DNA from: an uncultured Ruminococcus sp.
GTDB taxonomy: Bacteria > Bacillota > Clostridia > Oscillospirales > Acutalibacteraceae
NCBI GenBank assembly: GCA_902797065.1
Contig: CADBRK010000075.1
Span: 1-8,494, forward strand
Length of the DNA stretch: 8,494 bases
Direction of reading: 5' to 3'
Shown here in pieces: positions 1-5,374 of the stretch (the stretch's first letter is position 1; every line of letters begins with the position of its first letter). The notes under the pieces were generated by a model that saw only the letters and a list, made by a program, of their open reading frames with translations, did no database searches and was not told where the DNA came from. The translations under genes and the position numbers were made by a program.

Positions 1-27
1 AAAAAAACAAATCAATTACTAAAAAAC

Positions 28-32
28 GGGGG
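28..32 (+). promoter_or_regulatory. Ribosome binding site for the ECF sigma gene
   Basis: A GGGGG run lies 9 nt before the GTG at 42. It supports GTG as the start; the next in-frame ATG (codon 21, position 102) would cut into sigma region 2. Only 41 nt of upstream DNA is present and no promoter can be assigned within it. Confidence 0.7.
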
Positions 33-41
33 TGATAATAA

Positions 42-512
42 GTGACCGATTCTTCCGACGTCAAAGAACGAACAGAAAAAATCATCAGACAATATGCGGA
101 CATGATATACCGCATAGCATTTCAGAACCTGAAGAACAAAGCGGACGCAGAGGACGTGTTCGGAGAAGTATGCGTTGCCTTATTATCAAAAGACGTACCC
201 CGTGAAGAACCGCACCTCAAGCACTGGATAATCAGGGTGACAATAAACAAGTGCCGCAACATACACAGATCCCCGTGGCACACAAAAACGGAGAGTCTGA
301 CCGAAATGTCCGAACAGGTGTACGAGGACAACAGCGACGTTTTCGACGCGCTTTGGCAGCTGCCCGAAAAGTACCGAAACGCGGTATATCTTTATTATTA
401 CGAAGGGTACACAATACAGGAAATATCACGGATAATGGGCAAAAGTCCGAATACCGTCAGCTCGTGGCTGACAAGGGCAAGAAAAAAGCTTAAAGACTTA
501 CTTACACGATGA
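42..512 (+). CDS. ECF-type RNA polymerase sigma factor (sigma-70 family)
   Basis: This 156-residue protein has the size and two-domain plan of an extracytoplasmic-function sigma factor, which directs RNA polymerase to a small regulon in response to envelope signals. Residues about 15-75 form sigma region 2: the YADMIYRIAFQNLKNKADAEDV stretch corresponds to the core-binding and -10 recognition helices, and HWIIRVTINKCRN follows. A short acidic linker (about 85-100) replaces region 3. Residues about 100-155 form region 4: LPEKYRNAVYLYYYEGYTI followed by the helix-turn-helix QEISRIMGKSPNTVSSWLTRARKKLK, which would read the -35 element. The GTG start is chosen from the GGGGG site 9 nt upstream. 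The next gene starts 11 nt after the stop and encodes a single-pass membrane protein, the usual arrangement for sigma and its regulator. Autoregulation is common in such pairs but its promoter is outside the window. The family call is firm; the regulon is unknown. Confidence 0.95.
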   Translation: MTDSSDVKERTEKIIRQYADMIYRIAFQNLKNKADAEDVFGEVCVALLSKDVPREEPHLKHWIIRVTINKCRNIHRSPWHTKTESLTEMSEQVYEDNSDVFDALWQLPEKYRNAVYLYYYEGYTIQEISRIMGKSPNTVSSWLTRARKKLKDLLTR

Positions 513-523
513 GGTGAATTGTT

Positions 524-1543
524 ATGTCTATGAATGAAAACAGATACACAAAAGCCGTCGGGCAGCTTAAACTCTCCGACGGCGCTCTGAACAAGGGCAT
601 TGAAAGAATGAGGAATCAACGGGAAAAAGGAAGGGTGGTTTCTATGACAAGCAGGTTTATAAACATCAAAACGGCGGCTGCAGCGCTGCTTGTGCTTGCG
701 GTGGGCATGGGCGCAGTTTTTTCGGGGAATTATTTCGGCGCAGCCATTCAGCCGATAAAAAACACATTTACACTCACGGCGAACGCACAGGAGCTGTCGT
801 ATGACACGAAGGTGCTTCTGTACGAGGAAGAACAATTCGGGCAAACAGGAGGTTTCCACGGTTACTATCGGTTTAACCAAACTCACGATTCGGGATTGGG
901 TATTCAGTTTCCGCTGTTTTGTGAAGGTGACGACATAGAGAGCGTGACATATACTGTAAAGCCTGTTTCGGATAATGTATCTATGGAGTTTGTGTTCAGT
1001 TGGGATTATGCGGACAAAATCAATTTTGAACAAACACCTTTTCAGGAAGGTATCAAAGGAATGGTTGCGTCAAACGGCGAAGATAACTATTGGCGTTACA
1101 GAGAGACACATCAGGCACAAAATCCTTACTCAAAGGAATACACCGTGAAATACGAAAACCAACCGGACTCCGACAGCTTTTACACAGAAGAAGCAAGGAA
1201 AAACGCAGCTGTTTTCGGAAAATTGGTTCCGCCTGTTATCATCTCGATAGGCTTTCAGGAAAACACAGAACTGCCCGATGGCAGAAAAGAGAGCGATTAT
1301 AGGTACGATAATAATACAGGAGCTTTCAGAGATTACGATTTAACAGAGTACAGAGAATACGAAAGAGACGCATATGTGTATTATTTCGGTCAGCACAGCG
1401 ATGAAATGAAAGTATACATTACCGTACACTTCAAAGACGGAACGACTCAGACTCGTACCCTGCAGCTTTATTGTGAGAACAACCCCGATGTAAATATGAA
1501 AGAGTCGTTCGGCGCAAAAATTTACGGTAAAATTGTTGAATAA
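524..1543 (+). CDS. Single-pass membrane protein, probable anti-sigma / sensor partner of the ECF sigma factor
   Basis: I recognise no named ectodomain family in this 339-residue protein. What is visible: a cytoplasmic N-terminus of about 48 residues with a short amphipathic stretch (LKLSDGALNKGIERM), one hydrophobic segment at about 49-69 (TAAAALLVLAVGMGAVFSG) preceded by Arg and Lys, and about 270 residues predicted outside the cell. The external part is rich in Tyr, Asp and Glu and looks like beta-structured secreted sequence. The motif FTLTANAQELS follows the membrane segment, as I recall from membrane proteins next to ECF sigma genes in Firmicutes. A GAGGTG site (511-516), overlapping the sigma stop codon, sits 7 nt before the ATG. 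Position next to the sigma gene suggests that the short N-terminal segment holds the sigma factor inactive and the ectodomain senses a surface signal. An internal ATG at 644 also has a GGAAGGG-like site and would give a form lacking most of the cytoplasmic segment; I prefer the upstream start. Confidence 0.75.
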   Translation: MSMNENRYTKAVGQLKLSDGALNKGIERMRNQREKGRVVSMTSRFINIKTAAAALLVLAVGMGAVFSGNYFGAAIQPIKNTFTLTANAQELSYDTKVLLYEEEQFGQTGGFHGYYRFNQTHDSGLGIQFPLFCEGDDIESVTYTVKPVSDNVSMEFVFSWDYADKINFEQTPFQEGIKGMVASNGEDNYWRYRETHQAQNPYSKEYTVKYENQPDSDSFYTEEARKNAAVFGKLVPPVIISIGFQENTELPDGRKESDYRYDNNTGAFRDYDLTEYREYERDAYVYYFGQHSDEMKVYITVHFKDGTTQTRTLQLYCENNPDVNMKESFGAKIYGKIVE

Positions 1544-1581
1544 TAATTACTGAGTATTCCCTCGTTAATAATATCGGTACG

Positions 1582-1614
1582 GGCGGTCTGCATTTGCAGG
1601 CCGCCTGAACTTTT
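1582..1614 (+). terminator. Probable intrinsic terminator of the sigma/anti-sigma operon
   Basis: A 10-bp stem GGCGGTCTGC (1582-1591) / GCAGGCCGCC (1596-1605), with one G-U pair and an ATTT loop, starts 38 nt after the anti-sigma stop codon. A short T4 run (1611-1614) follows after TGAAC. The T tract is weak and offset, so termination may be partial. The outer bases ACGGGC (1579-1584) could instead pair with GCCCGT (1615-1620), an alternative fold that competes with the base of the stem. Confidence 0.65.
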
Positions 1615-1785
1615 GCCCGTCTAAAGAATAAATCCGACCGCATGCAAAAAACAGAAATATCATTAACGAAGAAATGCAAATCGTCCTTCGCCGCCCGGCG
1701 GCAATTATACTTTTGCAAAAATTATACAGGCAAAAAAATTCATTTTGTACTATTTGACAAAAATAATATCACCCCCTGTTTACCG

Positions 1786-1814
1786 TTGAAAACAAATGCG
1801 TTTTATGCTATAAT
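1786..1814 (+). promoter_or_regulatory. Strong extended -10 promoter for typA
   Basis: TTGAAA at 1786-1791 and a perfect TATAAT at 1809-1814 are separated by 17 nt, and a TG dinucleotide at 1806-1807 makes an extended -10. Transcription would start near 1821, giving a leader of about 38 nt before the typA GTG. The -10 lies inside the left arm of an inverted repeat (1809-1831). Confidence 0.8.
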
Positions 1815-1831
1815 TTATAAGTTAAATTATA
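1809..1831. repeat. 9-bp inverted repeat over the typA -10 and start site
   Basis: TATAATTTA (1809-1817) and TAAATTATA (1823-1831) are perfect inverted copies with a 5-nt spacer, TAAGT. The left arm contains the -10 hexamer and the centre falls on the expected transcription start. It could be an operator, or simply a chance palindrome in AT-rich DNA. Confidence 0.45.
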
Positions 1832-1845
1832 TATAATAAAGAAAA

Positions 1846-1850
1846 AGAGG
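1846..1850 (+). promoter_or_regulatory. Ribosome binding site that decides the typA GTG start
   Basis: AGAGG ends 8 nt before the GTG at 1859. The ATG two bases earlier (1857) is in another frame and does not read into TypA, so GTG is the start despite the overlapping ATG. Confidence 0.75.
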
Positions 1851-1858
1851 TAAGGAAT

Positions 1859-3676
1859 GTGGGTAAGAGAGAAAACCTTAGAAATGTTGCGATAATCGCA
1901 CACGTTGACCACGGAAAGACTACGCTTGTGGATCAGCTTCTGCTTCAGAGCGGTACGTTCCGTGAGAACGAGACGGTTGCCGAAAGAGTTATGGATAACG
2001 GCGACCTCGAGCGAGAGAGAGGTATCACGATACTTTCAAAGAATACCTCCGTTATGTACAACGGCACAAAGATAAATATTGTCGACACTCCCGGACACGC
2101 AGATTTCGGCGGCGAAGTTGAGCGTATCCTCATGACGGTAGACGGCGTTCTGCTGCTTGTAGACGCATTCGAGGGCTGTATGCCGCAGACACGATTTGTT
2201 CTGAAAAAAGCTCTCGGTCTTGGCAAAAAACCGCTTGTTGTAATAAATAAAATAGACCGTCCCGGCGCACGTCCTGCGGAGATAATCGACGAAGTGCTCG
2301 ATCTTTTCATCGAGCTTGGCGCAGACGACGATCAGCTTGAATTCCCCGTTGTGTACGCTTCGGGCAGAGACGGCTATGCTTCGCTTGACCCCGACGAACC
2401 GGGTACAGACATGAAGCCGCTGTTCGATAAGATACTCGAAGAGATCCCCGCACCCGAGGGCGACTTCGACGCAGGGCTTCAGCTTTTGTTCTCGAATATA
2501 GATTATGATGATTATATAGGCAGGATCGGCATAGGCAGAGTCGAGAGAGGCACAGTAAAGATTGGTCAGCAGGTTGCGCTCTGCCAGAAGGACGGCAGCG
2601 TCAGAAATGCAAAGATCGTAAAACTCTATCAGTTTGAAGGACTCAAAAGAGTGGAAGCAGAGAGCGCCACTGTCGGCGATATAGTTGCGGTAAGCGGTAT
2701 TGCAGACCTCAACATCGGAGAAACGGCATGCTCGGTGGATTGTATCGAACCGCTGCCGTTTATCAAGATCGACGAGCCTACGGTTTCCATGATGTTCTTA
2801 GTCAACAACAGCCCGTTTGCCGGTCAGGACGGTAAATTCGTAACATCGAGAAATATCCGCGACAGGCTTTTCAAAGAGGTAGAGACAAACGTAGCAATGC
2901 GTGTCGAAGAAACAGACTCCGCAGATACGTTCAGAGTATCGGGCAGAGGCGAGCTTCATCTGTCTATACTTATCGAGCAGATGAGACGTCAGGGCTATGA
3001 GTTCCAGGTATCACGCCCGACTGTTATCTACAAGACAATAGACGGCGTTACGTGCGAGCCGATAGAGTACCTTATTATCGAAGTACCGGAAGATTATGTA
3101 GGCGCAGTTATGGAAAAGCTGGGTTCAAGGAAAGCCGAGCTTATCGATATGGGTACACGAGACGGCGGCACAACGCATATCGAATACAAGATACCCGCAA
3201 GAGGTCTTATGGGCTACCGTTCGGAGTTTTTGACAGACACAAACGGCAACGGCATCATGAACCATGTGTTCGACGGCTACGAGCCGTATAAGGGCGATAT
3301 TGCCACACGTCATCAGGGTTCGCTTATCGCGCACGAAACAGGCGATTCCACAGGCTACGGACTGTTCCAGGTTCAGGACAGAGGACGTATGTTCATAGGA
3401 CCGGGCGTACCCGTGTATGAGGGTATGGTAGTCGGAGTAAGCCCGAAGAGCGAGGACATCACGGTGAATGTCTGCAAGAAGAAGCACATCACAAACACAC
3501 GTGCGTCTGGTTCGGACGAAGCGCTGAAACTTACTCCCCCGACCATTATGAGCCTTGATCAGTGTCTGGAGTTTATTGCGGAGGACGAGCTTGTCGAGGT
3601 TACGCCGAAGAATATCAGAATAAGAAAGACTATTCTCAGCAAGGAGCAGAGAATGAAAAAGCAGTTCAAGAAATAA
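1859..3676 (+). CDS. typA: Translational GTPase TypA/BipA
   Basis: TypA/BipA is a ribosome-binding GTPase related to EF-G and LepA, linked in other bacteria to ribosome assembly and to growth under cold or stress. At 605 residues the protein is full length for the family. All GTPase motifs are present: G1 AHVDHGKT (14-21), G2 RERGIT (52-57), G3 DTPGH (76-80), G4 NKID (130-133), and a G5-like YASGRDG (166-172). A beta-barrel domain II (about 200-300), an EF-G-like domain III (about 305-385, with SGRGELHLSILIEQMRRQG) and domain V follow. The C-terminal domain specific to the family contains KKKHITNTRASGSDEA and ends in a basic tail, RMKKQFKK. The GTG start is set by AGAGG 8 nt upstream. A strong promoter lies in the upstream gap. 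No terminator is seen after the stop codon, and the exonuclease gene follows after 36 nt, so the two are probably cotranscribed. The identification is very secure. Confidence 0.98.
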   Translation: MGKRENLRNVAIIAHVDHGKTTLVDQLLLQSGTFRENETVAERVMDNGDLERERGITILSKNTSVMYNGTKINIVDTPGHADFGGEVERILMTVDGVLLLVDAFEGCMPQTRFVLKKALGLGKKPLVVINKIDRPGARPAEIIDEVLDLFIELGADDDQLEFPVVYASGRDGYASLDPDEPGTDMKPLFDKILEEIPAPEGDFDAGLQLLFSNIDYDDYIGRIGIGRVERGTVKIGQQVALCQKDGSVRNAKIVKLYQFEGLKRVEAESATVGDIVAVSGIADLNIGETACSVDCIEPLPFIKIDEPTVSMMFLVNNSPFAGQDGKFVTSRNIRDRLFKEVETNVAMRVEETDSADTFRVSGRGELHLSILIEQMRRQGYEFQVSRPTVIYKTIDGVTCEPIEYLIIEVPEDYVGAVMEKLGSRKAELIDMGTRDGGTTHIEYKIPARGLMGYRSEFLTDTNGNGIMNHVFDGYEPYKGDIATRHQGSLIAHETGDSTGYGLFQVQDRGRMFIGPGVPVYEGMVVGVSPKSEDITVNVCKKKHITNTRASGSDEALKLTPPTIMSLDQCLEFIAEDELVEVTPKNIRIRKTILSKEQRMKKQFKK

Positions 3677-3693
3677 CTTTTAAAACAGGGATT

Positions 3694-3699
3694 GAGGAG
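3694..3699 (+). promoter_or_regulatory. Ribosome binding site for the exonuclease gene
   Basis: GAGGAG lies 13 nt before the ATG at 3713, a slightly long spacing. The open frame extends up to a TTG at 3692, but that start would place this site inside the coding sequence and add seven residues ahead of the conserved beta strand, so ATG at 3713 is preferred. Confidence 0.6.
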
Positions 3700-3712
3700 T
3701 AAGAATTTAGTA

Positions 3713-4603
3713 ATGAATTTTGTAATTCTTGATTTGGAGTGGAACAGCTCATACAGCAAAAGATCAAAAGGATTTATCAGCGAGATCATCGAATTCGGTG
3801 CGGTCAGATTTGATGATAGTTTTAATATAATCGGTACGTTCTCAATGCTTGTATCTCCGCAGGTAGGCAAAAAGCTGTCGGGTAAGGTCAAGGAGCTTAC
3901 CAACATAAGCAACGAGGAGCTTGCAGCCGACGGAAATACTTACACTCACGTGTTCAGCAAGTTCAGGAAGTTTTTATCTCCGGACGATATTCTTATGACA
4001 TGGGGAACATGTGACATACTTGCCATAATGGAAAACAACGAGTATTACAATAAAACCGACGATATAGGCTTTATCGGCAAGTATGTCGATATACAGAGAT
4101 ACTGCGCCGAGATGCTGGGTATTTACAACGCAGGGCAGCAGCTCGGTCTTCTCCCTGCGGCCGAACAGGTAGGCATTGATCTGACAGACGTCGTACTTCA
4201 CAGAGCGCTGCAGGATGCACGTATGTCGATGGATATTTTTGCAAGGCTTTACAACAAAGAAAAGCTCGAAGAATTCATAGAAACAGGCAGCGAGCTTCAC
4301 TACCGCCTGACATTCAAGCCGTATTACCTTACCGATATGAACCACCCGCTTGTGAACAAGGGAGAATTCAATTTTGTATGCGACAAGTGCGGCCGCCCGA
4401 TGAGTATTAAAGAAAACTGGGTGCTGAGGAACAGAGGGTTCGTCGCTGTGCTGTACTGTGAAAACTGTAACAGGACAATGACAGGCAAGGTGCGTTTCAA
4501 GATAAACTACAACGGCATGTCTATCAAAAAACGTCTTGTGCCGTGTGAAGACAGCGAAGAAAACACCGAGAACACAGAAAATGCAGAGGAGCAAAGCGTA
4601 TAA
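3713..4603 (+). CDS. DEDDh-family 3'-5' exonuclease with C-terminal zinc ribbon
   Basis: From ATG 3713 the protein has 296 residues. The first 180 or so form an RNase T / DnaQ-type exonuclease domain, which removes nucleotides from 3' ends of DNA or RNA using two metal ions. The catalytic set is complete: D7 and E9 in the Exo I motif ILDLEWN, D101 in Exo II (TWGTCD), and H163 and D168 in Exo III (HRALQDAR), so it is of the DEDDh type. The N-terminus runs straight into Exo I, which supports the start chosen. After a linker, C223-x2-C226 and C249-x2-C252 make a zinc-ribbon-like module, and the last 17 residues or so are acidic (Glu/Asn/Thr repeats). It resembles stand-alone KapD-like exonucleases more than a polymerase proofreading subunit. 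It sits between typA and a HAD phosphatase gene, overlapping the latter by one base (TAATG). The substrate is unknown; the neighbourhood hints at RNA, but that is inference. Confidence 0.88.
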   Translation: MNFVILDLEWNSSYSKRSKGFISEIIEFGAVRFDDSFNIIGTFSMLVSPQVGKKLSGKVKELTNISNEELAADGNTYTHVFSKFRKFLSPDDILMTWGTCDILAIMENNEYYNKTDDIGFIGKYVDIQRYCAEMLGIYNAGQQLGLLPAAEQVGIDLTDVVLHRALQDARMSMDIFARLYNKEKLEEFIETGSELHYRLTFKPYYLTDMNHPLVNKGEFNFVCDKCGRPMSIKENWVLRNRGFVAVLYCENCNRTMTGKVRFKINYNGMSIKKRLVPCEDSEENTENTENAEEQSV

Positions 4604-5238
4604 TGAAGTACAAGAACATAATCTGGGATTATAACGGCACGATAATCGACGATGCTCAGCTTGCCGTAGACGCCGAAAATATCGTTCTCAATTCATACGG
4701 GCTTCCGAAAATAGATATTGATTTTTATCTCAGAGAATGCGAAATGCCGATAGTGAATTTTTACAGGAAGATATTCCCCGATTTTGACAGCTATGATTTT
4801 TCGGAGATCGCAAAGCGTTTCCTGCATAATTACGATAAGCTTTTCCCTGCAGCGGGTGTATTCCCCGAGGTAAAAAAGATGATAAAAAAACTCAGCCGCA
4901 GCGGAGTCCGGCAGGGTGTAATATCGGGATTTGAGAGCAGCAGGCTGAAAAGCAGCCTCAGGGGATTCGGGCTTGACGGATATTTTGAATTCATGTCGGG
5001 TTCGGACGATATAGACTGCGGCGATAAAAGCGAACGTGCAGTTGCCGTATGCAGGAAAAACGGTTTTTTGCCGGGCGAAACACTGTTCATAGGCGACATG
5101 TACCACGACTTTGAAACGGCACAAAAAGTGGGCGCGGATTGTGTTCTGATCGCAAAGGGTCATCAGGGCGCGGACGTTCTGAAGAAATACGGCATTACCG
5201 TGCTTAACAGCGCAGACGAACTGCTTTGCAGAGTATAA
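4603..5238 (+). CDS. HAD-superfamily hydrolase, phosphoglycolate phosphatase-like
   Basis: This 211-residue protein has the full HAD motif series: motif I WDYNGT (nucleophile D9), a helical cap at about 17-85, motif II ISG (S109), motif III K142 in GDKSER, and motif IV GDMYHD (D165, D169), which holds Mg2+. Members dephosphorylate small phosphorylated metabolites through an aspartyl-phosphate. In motif I the second acidic residue, normally the acid/base Asp, is Asn (N11); DxNGT versions are familiar in this Gph-like branch, so I take it as a family trait and not damage. The ATG overlaps the exonuclease stop codon by one base, and GAGGAG (4586-4591) lies 11 nt upstream, so translation is likely coupled. 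The substrate cannot be read from sequence; detoxification of 2-phosphoglycolate or a nucleotide-repair product would suit a partner of an exonuclease but is inference. No signal peptide, so cytosolic. Confidence 0.88.
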   Translation: MKYKNIIWDYNGTIIDDAQLAVDAENIVLNSYGLPKIDIDFYLRECEMPIVNFYRKIFPDFDSYDFSEIAKRFLHNYDKLFPAAGVFPEVKKMIKKLSRSGVRQGVISGFESSRLKSSLRGFGLDGYFEFMSGSDDIDCGDKSERAVAVCRKNGFLPGETLFIGDMYHDFETAQKVGADCVLIAKGHQGADVLKKYGITVLNSADELLCRV

Positions 5239-5252
5239 TTATAATATAATCC

Positions 5253-5288
5253 AAGAAAAAACCGCAGACACTTCTGCGGTATTTATAA
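5253..5288. terminator. Hairpin terminator after the HAD gene, possibly bidirectional
   Basis: A perfect 8-bp stem ACCGCAGA (5261-5268) / TCTGCGGT (5273-5280) has a CACT loop. It is followed on + by ATTTATAA, a poor T tract, and preceded by AAGAAAAA (5253-5260), which on the - strand reads as a T-rich tail. It is the only hairpin between the HAD gene and the hydrolase and probably ends the typA transcription unit. Confidence 0.65.
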
Positions 5289-5300
5289 AACCATTGAAAA

Positions 5301-5305
5301 GAGGG
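5301..5305 (+). promoter_or_regulatory. Ribosome binding site in front of the out-of-frame hydrolase ATG
   Basis: GAGGG lies 5 nt before the ATG at 5311. It is the only good site ahead of the hydrolase and marks ATG 5311, not the GTG at 5375, as the ancestral start. No clear promoter is seen between the terminator and this site. Confidence 0.75.
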
Positions 5306-5310
5306 ATCAA

Positions 5311-5374
5311 ATGAGCAAACAAAAAAACAGCCAAAGGAAAAGTCATCAAAAGGATTCTTCTCGGAATCTTAGCC
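5311..5374 (+). other. 5' part of the hydrolase gene, displaced by one base at an A7 tract
   Basis: ATG 5311 has a good RBS but its own frame meets TGA at 5437-5439 after 42 codons that resemble no protein. If one A of the A7 run at 5321-5327 is removed, the frame joins the hydrolase and reads MSKQKTAKGKVIKRILLG and on into the hydrophobic segment, a standard basic N-terminus of a membrane anchor. The joined protein would have 364 residues. The displaced frame itself cannot be opened by a canonical start before GTG 5375, because TGA lies at 5312-5314. This is either a real frameshift (variable or decoded by slippage) or an assembly error. Confidence 0.8.

Larger units (their letters stand above)
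1544..1858. other. AT-rich intergenic region between the sigma operon and typA
   Basis: This 315-nt gap holds the hairpin at 1582-1605, a small GC-rich hairpin at 1690-1702 (GCCGC, loop CCG, GCGGC), a short direct repeat ATTATAC on either side of the palindrome TTTTGCAAAA, and the typA promoter at 1786-1814. A short + strand open frame at 1642-1836 has no convincing ribosome binding site and a composition like noncoding AT-rich DNA, so I do not call it a gene. No known riboswitch or structured leader was recognised. Confidence 0.6.

Noticed and set aside
398..1033. Long - strand open frame opposite the sigma and anti-sigma genes
   Set aside because: It runs antisense to two well-supported genes, has no RBS and shows no recognisable protein features.
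1754..1782. TTGACA at 1754-1759 as the -35 of a typA promoter
   Set aside because: The 17-nt spaced position holds TGTTTA, a poor -10. The TTGAAA/TATAAT pair downstream is far better.
1642..1836. 64-codon + strand open frame in the gap before typA
   Set aside because: No good ribosome binding site, a composition like noncoding DNA, and it overlaps the typA promoter.
3692..3712. TTG at 3692 as the exonuclease start
   Set aside because: It would put the GAGGAG ribosome site inside the gene. ATG 3713 leads straight into the Exo I strand.
3974..4594. Long - strand open frame opposite the exonuclease gene
   Set aside because: Antisense to conserved catalytic motifs; its Cys/His/Val-rich translation is typical of a reverse reading of coding DNA.
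5234..5250. TATAAT at 5234-5239 and 5245-5250 as -10 boxes for the hydrolase gene
   Set aside because: No -35-like hexamer lies at 16-18 nt upstream, and transcripts starting here would run into the hairpin at 5261-5280. They look like AT-rich coincidence around the HAD stop codon.
5317..5372. A_AAA_AAC heptamer in the ATG 5311 frame, the classic -1 ribosomal slippery sequence
   Set aside because: A -1 shift there runs into TAG at 5370-5372. The hydrolase body needs +1 or -2, so canonical -1 frameshifting cannot express it.
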